Source of the DNA: Nocardiopsaceae bacterium
Lineage (GTDB): Bacteria; Actinomycetota; Actinomycetes; Streptosporangiales; Streptosporangiaceae
Length of the DNA: 57,849 nucleotides
NCBI GenBank assembly: GCA_017354375.1
Contig: JAFMRC010000003.1
Span: 1 to 57,849 of the forward strand
Reading direction: 5' to 3'
Shown here: positions 50,011-57,849 of the stretch, in pieces
Position numbering within the stretch: position 1 is the stretch's first letter
How the letters are laid out: every line of letters starts with the position of its first letter
The notes under the pieces: generated by a model
Seen by the model: the letters and a program-made list of their open reading frames with translations, nothing else
What the model was told of the DNA's origin: nothing
Databases searched by the model: none
Position numbers and translations under genes: made by a program

Positions 50011-50081
50011 AGCGGGCGACGGGAATCGAACCCGCATGACCAGCTTGGAAGGCTGGGGCTCTGCCATTGAGCTACGCCCGC
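50011..50081 (-). tRNA. tRNA-Gly (anticodon TCC)
   Basis: 71-nt cloverleaf on the minus strand: acceptor GCGGGCG/CGCCCGC, D arm GCTCAATGGCAGAGC, anticodon stem CCAGC/GCTGG with loop CTTCCAA (anticodon TCC), T arm GCGGG-TTCGATT-CCCGT with one G-T pair, discriminator T. CCA is not encoded. Confidence 0.97.
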
Positions 50082-50323
50082 GCTGACCGTGCCAGCGTAG
50101 CCGGTCCGCCACCAGCATGTCCGGCGGGCCGCCCGACGACAGCACGTCGTCATCGGTAGGGTACCGGTTCCACGGCGACGTACGTACCATCGCGGTCATT
50201 CTGAAACCCGCGGATGCTCCACCGCTGCGGTTGCCGCAGCGGCCCGCGATCACCCCCCGGCGCTCGCTCGCCCTCGATTCTGGTGGCTTATTGGCCGGGC
50301 GCAGCCGGGCGGCGGCTGCCCGA

Positions 50324-50339
50324 GCCGGATATATCCGGC
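50324..50339. repeat. 16-bp perfect palindrome
   Basis: GCCGGATATATCCGGC; could be an operator or a short hairpin. Confidence 0.6.
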
Positions 50340-50381
50340 ACGGGGGGTGAGCCCCGGGAGCCGACGGGGCCGGGAGGCGGG

Positions 50382-50425
50382 AGTGCGGTGTACTTTCGGT
50401 ATCGGGGTACTGAAAGCACACCGCA
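50382..50425. repeat. 18-bp-arm hairpin with G-U compensations
   Basis: TGCGGTGTACTTTCGGTA is followed, after a short loop, by TACTGAAAGCACACCGCA. The two mismatches would be G-U pairs in RNA, suggesting selection on RNA structure or a terminator. Confidence 0.6.
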
Positions 50426-50530
50426 GTCCTTGGCAGCCGCAGCGTGAAGAGCTGAGTAAGCGGCCACCAAGATCGCCCCTCATCGACAAAATGGGCGAAA
50501 CGGGTTCCGCGTACATGTTGACCCCGCGTC

Positions 50531-50572
50531 AACTACCTGTTGCTACGGCTCGGGCCGTAGCAACAGGTAGTT
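50531..50572. terminator. Perfect 19-bp stem with TCGG loop, candidate terminator
   Basis: AACTACCTGTTGCTACGGC, loop TCGG, then the exact complement to 50572. Such a stable stem with a tetraloop could end transcription or be an operator. No U-tract follows. Confidence 0.5.
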
Positions 50573-50802
50573 ACTACGGCACTTCCATCCGGCCGCGAAG
50601 GCTACGCACTGGATCCCAGTACGGGCATCCTTCCTACGGTCCGCTGTGATCGGAACGGCCCGCTGTGATCGAATAGGCAGCGAATAGGCGCGTGCGACGA
50701 TTGTCCAGACGAGCACGTCCGCGAGCACGGCGAACGGCGAGCGAACCGCGAGTGAACCGCGACAGCGAGCGAACAGCGAGCGATGAGGGAGACGAACAGG
50801 GC

Positions 50803-52323
50803 ATGGCCGCGACACCCGCGACATCCGCGACATCCGGGGCACCCGGGACATCGGAGGCGCCCGAGGCGCGAGCGCAGATCGGCGTCACCGGACTCGGCGT
50901 GATGGGCAGGAACCTCGCCCGCAACTTCGCCCGCCACGGCTACGCCACCGCCCTGCACAACCGAACGACCGCCCGGACCGACGAGGTCATGAAGGCCTTC
51001 GGCCACGAGGGCACGTTCGTCCCGGCCCGTTCCCCGCGGGAATTCGTAAACAGCCTCGAAAGGCCGAGGCGCCTCGTCATCATGGTGAACGCCGGCCCGG
51101 CCACCGACGCGGTGATCGAGGAGTTCGCTCCGCTCCTCGAAGAGGGCGACATGATCATCGACGGCGGCAACGCGCACTTCAGGGACACCCGCCGTCGCGA
51201 GGCCGACCTCAGGACCAGGAAAATACACTTCGTCGGCATGGGCGTCTCCGGCGGCGAGGAGGGCGCGCTCAACGGCCCCTCGATCATGCCGGGAGGCTCG
51301 GAGGAATCCGCCAGCGCCCTGATGCCGATGCTCGAGGCCATCGCCGCGAAGGTGGACGGCACGCCCTGCACCACGCACGTCGGCCCCGACGGCGCCGGAC
51401 ATTTCGTGAAAATGGTCCATAACGGCATCGAGTACGCCGACATGCAGCTCATCGCCGAGGCGTACGACCTCCTCAGGAACGCCGCGGGCTACGCCCCGAA
51501 GCAGATCGCCGAGATCTTCAGCACCTGGAATACCGGCCGCCTCGACTCCTACCTCATCCAGATCACCGCCGAAGTCCTCGCTCACACCGACGCGAAGACG
51601 AACGAGCCGTTCATCGACATGATCCTCGACCAGGCCGAGCAGAAGGGGACCGGCCGCTGGACCGTCCAGGAGGCCCTCGACCTCGGCACCCCGGTCAGCG
51701 GCATCGCCGAAGCGGTGTTCGCCCGCTCCCTGTCCGGCCACGCCGACCTCCGCGCGGCCACCCGTCACCTCCCCGGCCCCTCCGGCCTTCCCCGGACTGA
51801 TAACAGCAACAAAATTGATAGCCCCGACGACAGCCTGGGCGCCTTCGCCGACAAGGTCGAGCAGGCGCTCTACGCCTCCAAGGTCGTCTCCTACGCCCAG
51901 GGCTGGAACATGATCGCCGCGGGCAGCCGCGAATACGACTGGGACATCGACCTCGGCAAGACGGCGGTCATCTGGCGCGGTGGCTGCATCATCCGCGCGA
52001 AGTTCCTCGACCGCATCCGCGCCGCCTACGCGGGCAACCCGGAACTGCCGACGCTGCTCGCCGACCCCGAGTTCGCGAAGGAGATCGGCGACGCCCAGAA
52101 CGCCTGGCGCGACGTCGTCGCCACGGCCATCCAAACGGGCGTCCCGGCCCCCGGTTTCTCGGCCGCGCTGGCCTACTACGATGCCCTCCGCGCGCGACGC
52201 CTGCCGGCCGCGCTGGTCCAGGGCCTGCGCGACTACTTCGGCGCGCACACCTACCGCCGCACCGACGCCGAGGGCAGCTTCCACACCCTCTGGTCCGCCG
52301 ACCGCTCCGAGGAAGCCCGCTAG
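50803..52323 (+). CDS. gnd: 6-phosphogluconate dehydrogenase, decarboxylating (NADP-type)
   Basis: 506 aa, the long form. NADP-binding GVTGLGVMGRNLARN follows an Ala/Thr/Ser-rich N-terminal extension of ~26 residues; substrate motifs IIDGGNAHF, GVSGGEEGA and GPDGAGHFVKMVHNGIEY (catalytic Lys and adjacent His-Asn) are intact, and the C-terminal HTYRR...FHTLW is the 6-phosphogluconate contact tail. It oxidises 6-phosphogluconate to ribulose-5-phosphate in the pentose phosphate pathway. ATG 50803 is chosen over the open frame to 50692 because of GGGAG upstream and domain position. Confidence 0.95.
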   Translation: MAATPATSATSGAPGTSEAPEARAQIGVTGLGVMGRNLARNFARHGYATALHNRTTARTDEVMKAFGHEGTFVPARSPREFVNSLERPRRLVIMVNAGPATDAVIEEFAPLLEEGDMIIDGGNAHFRDTRRREADLRTRKIHFVGMGVSGGEEGALNGPSIMPGGSEESASALMPMLEAIAAKVDGTPCTTHVGPDGAGHFVKMVHNGIEYADMQLIAEAYDLLRNAAGYAPKQIAEIFSTWNTGRLDSYLIQITAEVLAHTDAKTNEPFIDMILDQAEQKGTGRWTVQEALDLGTPVSGIAEAVFARSLSGHADLRAATRHLPGPSGLPRTDNSNKIDSPDDSLGAFADKVEQALYASKVVSYAQGWNMIAAGSREYDWDIDLGKTAVIWRGGCIIRAKFLDRIRAAYAGNPELPTLLADPEFAKEIGDAQNAWRDVVATAIQTGVPAPGFSAALAYYDALRARRLPAALVQGLRDYFGAHTYRRTDAEGSFHTLWSADRSEEAR

Positions 52324-52345
52324 AGCCCCAACCCCAACCCCCCTT

Positions 52346-52398
52346 TTCCCGAACGGATCGTGGCGCCTGCCCCGCCCCCGGCGCCTGCCCCGCCCCCC
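52346..52398 (+). repeat. Dispersed CCGAACGGAT repeat, copy 4
   Basis: TTTTCCCGAACGGATCGTGG then CGCCTGCCCCGCCCCC, with the GGCGCCTGCCCCGCCCCC part duplicated. Between gnd and the amine oxidase gene. Confidence 0.75.
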
Positions 52399-52433
52399 TT
52401 GACTGCGTAGCGTCTGGCGTTTCTGCTGGTGAC

Positions 52434-54410
52434 ATGGCTTCTGTTGTGTCACCTGCGGCCGAGGGGCGCCGCCCCGCGTCGGCCAGCGCCCACCCGCTCG
52501 ACCCGCTGACCCCCGCCGAGATCGGGGCCGCCGCCGCGGCCGTCAAGGCGGAGCGGGGCCTCGGCCCCGACGCCCGGTTCGTCTACGTCTCCCTCTACGA
52601 GCCGACGAAGCACGAGGTCATAGCGTTCGAGCAGGGCGGGTCCGCCCCGGAGCGCCAGGCCAAGGTCGTCGTCCGCGAGCGCGCGGAGCGCGCCACGTAC
52701 GAGGGGATCGTGGTCCTCGCGGAAGACCCCGCGACCGTGGCGTCGTGGCGCCGGGTTCCCGGCGTTCAGCCGTCGGTGATGCCCGAGGAGTTCCTCGCTG
52801 CCGAGAACCTCGTCCGGGGCGACCCGCGCTGGCAGGACGCCATGCGCAGGCGCGGGGTCACCGACTTCGGCAACACCATGATCGACCCGTGGTCCTCGCC
52901 GAACACCGCGCCCGGGCTCGGCCCCGGAGACGGCCGCTTCCTGCGCCCGCTGACCTGGGTCATGAGCGACGAGGACGACAACGGTTACGCCCACCCCGTC
53001 GAGGGCCTGATCACCCTCATCGACCTGGACACCATGACCGTGGTCGAGGTCGAAGACCACGGCGCCGTCCCGATCCCGGAGCGCCCCGCCAACTACTCCG
53101 CGCGGGGCATCACCGACCCGGAGAACGTCCCGCACTTCCCGGCAGGCCCAAGACGCGACGTCAAGCCCCTGGACATCACCCAGCCCGACGGCCCCAGCTT
53201 CACCGTCGACGGCTACCACCTGAGGTGGCAGAAGTGGGACCTGCGCATCGGCTTCACCCCCCGCGAAGGACTCGTCCTCCATCGCATCAGCTACGACACG
53301 AGGTCGATCATCCACCGCGCGAGCCTGAGCGAGATGTTCGTCCCGTACGGCGACCCGTCGCCGACCCAGTACCGCAAGCTGGTGCTGGACGAGGGGGAGT
53401 ACGGCATCGGCCTGATGACCAACAGCCTGGAACTCGGCTGCGACTGCCTGGGCGAGATCCGCTACCTGGACGGCGTCGTCAACGACAACGACGGCAACGC
53501 GGTCACGATGCCGAACGCGATCTGCCTGCACGAGGAGGACCACGGCATCGCCTGGAAGCACGTGAACTTCCGCAACGGCTACACCGAGGTCCGGCGGATG
53601 CGCCGGATGGTGATCTCCTCGATCGTCACCGTCGGCAACTACGAGTACGCCTACTACTGGTACCTGTACCAGGACGGCAGCCTGCAGTACGAGGTCAAGC
53701 TCACCGGCGTCATCTCCAACGGGGTCGTCGCGGACGGCGAGGATCCCCGGCACGGCACGGTCGTGGCCCCGGGCGTGTACGGCCCGAACCACCAGCACTT
53801 CTTCAACGTCCGCCTGGACATGGCCGTCGACGGCGCGTCGAACCGGGTCTACGAGGTCACCCCGACCGCCCTCCCGGAGGGCCCGGGCAACCCGGTCGGC
53901 AACGCGTGGGTCACCGAGGAGGCCCTCATCGAGAACGAGGACCAGGCCAGGCGCGACGCCGACCCCTTGCGGGGCCGGTACTGGAAGATCGCCAACGACG
54001 GCGTCCGCAACGCGCTCGGCCAGCCGGTCGCCTACAAGCTGGTGCCCGAGCACACGATCGCCCCGTTCGCCCGTCCCGGCTCCGTGGTAGCCGAACGCGC
54101 CGCCTTCATCTCCCATCCCCTCTGGGTGACCGCCTACGACCGGGACGAGATGTTCGCCACCGGCGACTACCCCAACCAGTCCGCCGGGGGCGGCGGCCTC
54201 CCCGCCTACGTCGCGAAGGGCCGCGGCCTCGTCGATACCGACGTGGTGCTGTGGTTCACCTTCGGCACCAACCACGTCGTCCGCCCCGAGGACTGGCCGG
54301 TCATGCCGGTGCACCCGATCGGCTTCAGGCTCCTGCCCGTGGGCTTCTTCGCGGGCAACCCGGCGCTGGACAACCCCCCGCCCGCGGGCGACCACTGCCA
54401 CAACCACTGA
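52434..54410 (+). CDS. Primary-amine oxidase (copper/topaquinone amine oxidase)
   Basis: 658 aa, normal for bacterial copper amine oxidases. The Tyr converted to topaquinone is Tyr403 in GNYEY; copper ligands are His453 and His455 (GPNHQHFF) and His614 (FGTNHVVRPEDWPVMP). The N-terminal N2/N3 domains precede the large beta-sandwich. It oxidises primary amines to aldehydes with release of ammonia and hydrogen peroxide. No signal peptide is visible. ATG at 52434 lacks a clear Shine-Dalgarno. Followed after 25 nt by an APC permease, probably its amine importer. Confidence 0.96.
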   Translation: MASVVSPAAEGRRPASASAHPLDPLTPAEIGAAAAAVKAERGLGPDARFVYVSLYEPTKHEVIAFEQGGSAPERQAKVVVRERAERATYEGIVVLAEDPATVASWRRVPGVQPSVMPEEFLAAENLVRGDPRWQDAMRRRGVTDFGNTMIDPWSSPNTAPGLGPGDGRFLRPLTWVMSDEDDNGYAHPVEGLITLIDLDTMTVVEVEDHGAVPIPERPANYSARGITDPENVPHFPAGPRRDVKPLDITQPDGPSFTVDGYHLRWQKWDLRIGFTPREGLVLHRISYDTRSIIHRASLSEMFVPYGDPSPTQYRKLVLDEGEYGIGLMTNSLELGCDCLGEIRYLDGVVNDNDGNAVTMPNAICLHEEDHGIAWKHVNFRNGYTEVRRMRRMVISSIVTVGNYEYAYYWYLYQDGSLQYEVKLTGVISNGVVADGEDPRHGTVVAPGVYGPNHQHFFNVRLDMAVDGASNRVYEVTPTALPEGPGNPVGNAWVTEEALIENEDQARRDADPLRGRYWKIANDGVRNALGQPVAYKLVPEHTIAPFARPGSVVAERAAFISHPLWVTAYDRDEMFATGDYPNQSAGGGGLPAYVAKGRGLVDTDVVLWFTFGTNHVVRPEDWPVMPVHPIGFRLLPVGFFAGNPALDNPPPAGDHCHNH

Positions 54411-54417
54411 CAAAACC

Positions 54418-54456
54418 GATCATCCGGAACGGATCATGGCGACTGCCCCCTCCCCA
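54418..54456 (+). repeat. Dispersed CCGAACGGAT-like repeat, copy 5 (contains a start codon)
   Basis: GATCATCCGGAACGGATCAT followed by GGCGACTGCCCCC. Differs from copies 2 and 4 mainly by ATG in place of GTG; that ATG (54436) is the permease start. Confidence 0.7.
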
Positions 54457-55911
54457 CCCTCCTCGCACGTCGGCACCGCGCTCAAGGAAAAGGTGCTGTC
54501 CACTCCCGAGGTACTGGCCCAGTCCGTCGCCAACATGGCGCCGAGCGCGGCGATGGCGCTGCTGCCGCTGCTGGTGTTCATGTCGGCGGGCAACGCGCTG
54601 TGGCTGTCGTTCGTCCTCGGCCTGGCGGTGCTCCTCATCGTCGGCTACTGCGCGGCGCAGTTCGCCACGAGGATCAACTCGGCCGGGTCGTTCTACGTGT
54701 GGGTGACCAGGGCCCTGGGTCCCGGCGCGGGCAGCGCCGCGGGCTGGGGCCTGGTCCTCGGCTACCTGTTCACCGGGATCGCGACGGTGATCGGGTTCGA
54801 GATCTACGCGGACAACTTCCTGACCGGGTTCGGCATCTCGTCGCCGGACAACCACGTGGTGCGGACGATCCTGTACCTCGTCGGCGGCCTGGGCCCGGCG
54901 GTGATGTCGGTGATGGACATCAGGATCTCGCAGCGCACCGCGTTCATCCTGGAGACCGTCTCGGTGGGGATCATCTTGATCCTGTGCGTCGCCACCTGGG
55001 TGCACAACGGGACGGTGCTCGACACCGACGAGCTGTCGCTCAAGGGGTTCGCCCCCGGTGGCATGGTCGTCGGCATCGTGCTGGCGATCTTCGCGTTCGT
55101 CGGGTTCGAGTCCGCGGGAGCGCTCGGCCAGGAGGCGAGGAACCCGGCCCGCAGCGTGCCCAGGGCGATCCTGTGGAGCTGCGGCGTGGTCGGCCTGTTC
55201 TACCTGATCGTGTCGTACACCCAGCTGGCCGGCTTTGGCGACGGCGGGTTCGGCAAGGCGACCGCCCCGCTGCCGCAGCTGGCGTCGGTCGCCGGCCTCG
55301 GCTGGCTCGGGCACTTCATCGCGTTCGGCATCACGTGCAGCATGTTCGCGTGCTGCCTGGCGTGCCTGACCGCGGGATCGCGGATGCTGCTGTCCCTGGG
55401 CCGCGACGGGCTGCTGCCGGGAGTGTTCACCCGCACGTCGAGGAAGACCCGCGCCCCGAGCGTCGCGATCTGGACGGTGACGGTCCCGATGATCGTTATC
55501 CCGGTCTCCTTCGTGGCGGCGGGCAGCACCGACACGGTGCTCACCGGCGAGGAGGGAACCATGGCGACCTACGGGTTCATGCTGGCCTACGCGCTGGTCA
55601 GCCTGGCCGCGCCGGTCTACCTGAAGAAGATCGGGACGCCGAAGCCGCTGGCGTGGGTGCTCGGCATCGGCGGCCTGGCGGTGATGGCGTTCGTGTTCTA
55701 CGTCAACTGGATCCCCCAGGCCATCCCGAACGGGGTCTTCCCGGCCCTGGCCTGGCCCTACTCCGCGCTGCCGTACGTGTTCATCGCCTGGACCGCGGTC
55801 GGCGCCGCCTGGTACCTGGCGGTCCGGCTCCGCAAGCCCGAGGTGGTCGCCGGCGCCGCCTCCTGGGGAGAGGCTGCCGGCGAAACGCCGGCGGCAGTGC
55901 TGGCGGAATAG
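54436..55911 (+). CDS. APC family amino acid/amine permease
   Basis: 491 aa with about 12 hydrophobic helices. Helix 1 carries the APC pattern (LAQSVANMAPSAAMALLPLL), and the conserved region FAFVGFESAGALGQEARNP (about 216-234) is the family's substrate-site helix with the charged loop after it. Likely imports the amine oxidised by the adjacent oxidase. The start ATG lies in a dispersed repeat and has no good ribosome-binding site, so translation may be coupled to the upstream gene or begin weakly. Confidence 0.92.
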   Translation: MATAPSPPSSHVGTALKEKVLSTPEVLAQSVANMAPSAAMALLPLLVFMSAGNALWLSFVLGLAVLLIVGYCAAQFATRINSAGSFYVWVTRALGPGAGSAAGWGLVLGYLFTGIATVIGFEIYADNFLTGFGISSPDNHVVRTILYLVGGLGPAVMSVMDIRISQRTAFILETVSVGIILILCVATWVHNGTVLDTDELSLKGFAPGGMVVGIVLAIFAFVGFESAGALGQEARNPARSVPRAILWSCGVVGLFYLIVSYTQLAGFGDGGFGKATAPLPQLASVAGLGWLGHFIAFGITCSMFACCLACLTAGSRMLLSLGRDGLLPGVFTRTSRKTRAPSVAIWTVTVPMIVIPVSFVAAGSTDTVLTGEEGTMATYGFMLAYALVSLAAPVYLKKIGTPKPLAWVLGIGGLAVMAFVFYVNWIPQAIPNGVFPALAWPYSALPYVFIAWTAVGAAWYLAVRLRKPEVVAGAASWGEAAGETPAAVLAE

Positions 55912-55934
55912 TGACGGACTCGCTACGCTCCTCG

Positions 55935-55959
55935 TAATTAGGTTAGCCTTACCTAATTA
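55935..55959. promoter_or_regulatory. Iron box (DmdR/IdeR/DtxR operator)
   Basis: TTAGGTTAGCCTTACCTAA (55938-55956) matches the actinobacterial iron-box consensus with about two deviations, and the palindrome extends to TAATTA...TAATTA outside. It lies 36 nt before the siderophore synthetase start, implying repression in iron-replete cells. Confidence 0.92.
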
Positions 55960-55994
55960 CCAGAGGGCGCCTACCCCGGCCTGAAGGAGGATCG

Positions 55995-57012
55995 TTGACT
56001 CCCGATTCGCTGACCGGGCAGGCCCTGCTGAACTGTCTGATCCGCGAGGTCGCGGGTCCGGCGGGCCAGGTCCGGGAGGATGGCGGGTACATGCTCATCC
56101 GGCTGCCCAGGTCCGGGATCTGGTTGCGGGCCCGGCTCGCCCGGCCGTCGGCCGGCCTCGCCCCGCGGCTGGTCGGCCCGGTCGACGAGCGACGGAAGGG
56201 CCGGTGGCACCCGCTGGCGTGGCGGCGCCTGGCCACCCTGACCGCCCGCGAGCTCACGCTCGCCTCGGGGTCGGCGAATCCCGAGTTCACGGCCCAGGGA
56301 AGTGGTGCTCCTCACCGAACCCGGCTACCGCATCGTCGCCGCCGCCGGCAATCGCTGCCACGAGGAACTGGCCGTGATCGCCCGCGACGGCCTCACCCCC
56401 CGCCTCGCCCCCGGCGTAACCCCCCTCCTCGCCGCCTCCCTAACCGAGCCCGGTGCTGAGTGGCCAGCCGCGCCGACGGCATGCTGGTGGGAGGCCTATC
56501 TCCGGCTGGTCGTGCCGCCAGTGCTGGAGTTGCTCGTCACGCATGGGGTCGCCCTCGAACCGCACCTGCAGAACGTCATAGTCGGCATTGACGAAGACGG
56601 CCTGCCGGCCCAGGTATTCGTCCGCGGCCTGGAGGGCACCAAGCTCGTCCGCGGCCAGCACGCAGGCCTGCTGGCCACCATGGCGCCGGGCATCGCCCGC
56701 GGTCTCAGCTACGACGCCGACCGCGCCTGGGACCGCGTGCTGTACTGCCTGCTCGTTGATCACCTCGATCAGGTCGCCGCCGCCATCGCGGACCGGTGCC
56801 CCGATCCCGTCCGCGCGGAAACCGGACTCTGGGACGCGCTGCGGGAAACGCTGGCCAAGTGCGCGGCCGACCTGGGCGGGCCGCCGCCGCTGCGTGCCCT
56901 GCTGGCCGGTGCCTCGCTACCCGCCAAGGCCAACCTGCGCGCCTGCTGGGCCCGTTCCGCCGACCGGGAGGCCACCTACCTCCCCCTCTCCAGCCCATGG
57001 AAACGCCAGTGA
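55995..57012 (+). pseudogene. IucA/IucC family NIS siderophore synthetase, internally deleted
   Basis: The first ~100 codons (TGQALLNCLIREVAGPAGQV to TARELTLASGSANPEF) are the family N-terminus. After about 56295 homology resumes in another frame (VLLTEPGYRIVAAAGNRC...), continuing through TPLLAA, LEPHLQNVIVGIDEDGLPAQ, DLEGTK-like GLEGTKLV and KANLRACWARSADREATY to 57012. Intact enzymes are ~550-600 aa; here about 200 central residues with the ATP/citrate-binding core are missing and the frame shifts. The iron box is intact. Confidence 0.85.
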
Positions 57013-57036
57013 GCCAACGCCTGGAACATTCCGCAC

Positions 57037-57069
57037 AGCCGGTTCCTTATGCATACGGAACCCGGCTTT
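57037..57069 (+). terminator. Candidate Rho-independent terminator
   Basis: AGCCGGTTCC and GGAACCCGGCT form a stem with one bulge around TTATGCATAC, followed by TTTAA. Lies after the siderophore gene stop. Confidence 0.6.
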
Positions 57070-57090
57070 AACTACCTCTCGTGAGGATCA

Positions 57091-57849
57091 ATGACATCAT
57101 CGCCGTCGCCCTCCTGGCGCAGGAACGAGCCTGCCTGGTGTGAACACGGGCAGGGACACCACGACGGGAGCGTGCCGTCGTACGCCTCTGCGCCCGAGGC
57201 GTCGCGCGCCTGGCTGCTGATCGAGCACGACGGCCCGTGGGCGGAGCAAGCCGTTTCGACGCCATTGCCCGGTGGCCTGGGCAAGCTCGCCGTTGCCGCC
57301 GACGAACTGGGCATCCGCGTCCAACTGATCCGCCGCCCGGCCCGCAGCGCCCGCGACCCGGGCGGGGCAGGGGTGAACGAGGCGAACGGAGAACGGGGGA
57401 CAGGCCGAGTCTTCGCCGCGTGGACGGCTGATCCAGAGCCATGGCTCGCCGACGTAACCAGTACGGTCGGCGGCATCGGCGGCATCGGCGGCGTTAGCGG
57501 TGACGGCGGCGCGAACGGCACGGCCGGAAACGGCGAGTTCGACCTGGCCGCGATGGCGGCGGGGGAACGTCCCCCGTCCGGGAACCCGGTCGAGCGGATG
57601 TACCTGGTGTGCACGCACGCCCGCCGGAACCGGTGCTGCGCCCGGTTCGGAGTCCCGCTGTCCCGGGCGCTCGCCGCTCGCTACCCGGAAGAGCTGTGGG
57701 AGACCACCCACGTCGGCGGCCACAAGTTCGCCGCCAACCTCGTCCTGCTCCCGCACGGCCTGTACTACGGCCCGTGCGACCCCGCCACCGCCGTCGCCGC
57801 GATCGGCGCCCACCAGCGCGGCGCCACCCTGCCCCACCGCTACCGCGGT
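57091..57849 (+). CDS. Sucrase/ferredoxin-like (thioredoxin-like Fe-S) protein, 3' end cut by window
   Basis: 253 codons are visible, running off the right edge without a stop. The family core is clear: VCTHARRNRCCARFGVPL (about 171-188) and THVGGHKFAANLVLLPHG (about 209-226), the Cys/His set proposed to hold a 2Fe-2S cluster. An insertion of GGIGG-type repeats lies near residue 130. GAGGATCA precedes ATG 57091. Position after an iron-regulated siderophore gene fits ferric-siderophore reduction, which is an inference. Confidence 0.85.
   Translation, partial: MTSSPSPSWRRNEPAWCEHGQGHHDGSVPSYASAPEASRAWLLIEHDGPWAEQAVSTPLPGGLGKLAVAADELGIRVQLIRRPARSARDPGGAGVNEANGERGTGRVFAAWTADPEPWLADVTSTVGGIGGIGGVSGDGGANGTAGNGEFDLAAMAAGERPPSGNPVERMYLVCTHARRNRCCARFGVPLSRALAARYPEELWETTHVGGHKFAANLVLLPHGLYYGPCDPATAVAAIGAHQRGATLPHRYRG

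Larger units (their letters stand above)
50082..50802. other. 721-nt gap with three strong hairpins, no gene
   Basis: Open frames here are Arg/Pro/Gly-rich and show no family. Palindromes at 50324, 50382 and 50531 stand out (separate entries). The last 110 nt (50690-50800) are low-complexity GCGAGCGAAC-type repeats leading to the gnd start. A structured RNA or terminator cluster is possible. Confidence 0.5.

Noticed and set aside
50011-50081. tRNA-Gly as attachment site for the integrase fragment at 43765
   Set aside because: I found no repeat of the tRNA 3' end elsewhere in the window, so no att pair can be shown.
52449-54413. 654-codon minus-strand open frame opposite the amine oxidase
   Set aside because: The plus strand encodes all topaquinone and copper residues; the antisense frame is a high-GC artefact.
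57068-57837. Minus-strand open frames at the right edge
   Set aside because: The plus strand carries a recognisable sucrase/ferredoxin-like protein that runs off the window; the minus frames are its shadow.

Overview
The window is high-GC actinobacterial DNA (Actinomycetota, probably a filamentous soil actinomycete of the Streptosporangiales/Streptomycetales type; the genus cannot be fixed from sequence alone). Support: dense GC-rich coding, many GTG starts, 4-nt ATGA/GTGA overlaps, PucR/GntR/IclR/TetR regulators, a mycothiol-dependent-enzyme family protein, an ESX-type small-protein cassette and a DmdR/DtxR iron box.

Layout. 15-6599: single housekeeping or stand-alone genes (SQD1-type epimerase, PLP aminotransferase, a ClpX-type zinc-finger protein under tandem palindromes, methyltransferase, acetamidase/formamidase, secreted lipoprotein, GNAT). 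6647-13240: one tightly coupled minus-strand operon (GntR, enolase-superfamily dehydratase, ribose-type ABC importer, Gfo/Idh/MocA dehydrogenase, metallo-beta-lactamase-fold hydrolase), whose content fits oxidative catabolism of a sugar via lactone and aldonate. 13358-19494: a second catabolic unit (ADP-forming acyl-CoA synthetase, alkylsulfatase-like hydrolase, MFS carrier) with a divergent PucR regulator. 19720-21737: an orphan three-gene ESX/type VII-like cassette. 22040-23318: two small enzymes. 23474-33144: an IclR-centred catabolic locus with genes on both sides (hydantoinase-like hydrolase, FAD oxidoreductase, CoA-transferase, CitE-like lyase, cyclase, MmgE/PrpD, MFS); twin identical-architecture palindromes sit at the two divergent starts.

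33145-44400 is an accessory, partly decayed region: a DUF234-type ATPase behind a palindrome cluster, a membrane protein plus ArsR-like regulator sharing an operator motif, fragments of Fic, protein kinase, DUF1524, integrase and perhaps Shedu, a DUF5655 nuclease-like gene, a HicA-like/HTH/DUF6941 module, and a VapBC pair whose toxin is frameshifted. 44567-48260 holds an NB-ARC/TPR protein with an altered P-loop and, convergent to it, a glycerophosphotransferase-like gene preceded by eleven copies of a 7-bp repeat. 48798-49951 is a TetR/SnoaL pair divided by a 47-bp palindrome that overlaps a near-perfect promoter.

50011-57849: tRNA-Gly, a hairpin-rich non-coding stretch, 6-phosphogluconate dehydrogenase, a copper amine oxidase with its APC permease, then an intact iron box in front of an internally deleted siderophore synthetase, and a sucrase/ferredoxin-like gene running off the right edge. 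Two families of dispersed intergenic repeat, one a ~58-bp stem-loop (3 copies) and one with core CCGAACGGAT (5 copies), occur across the window; one copy of the second family contains the permease start codon and another lies inside a gene's 3' end.
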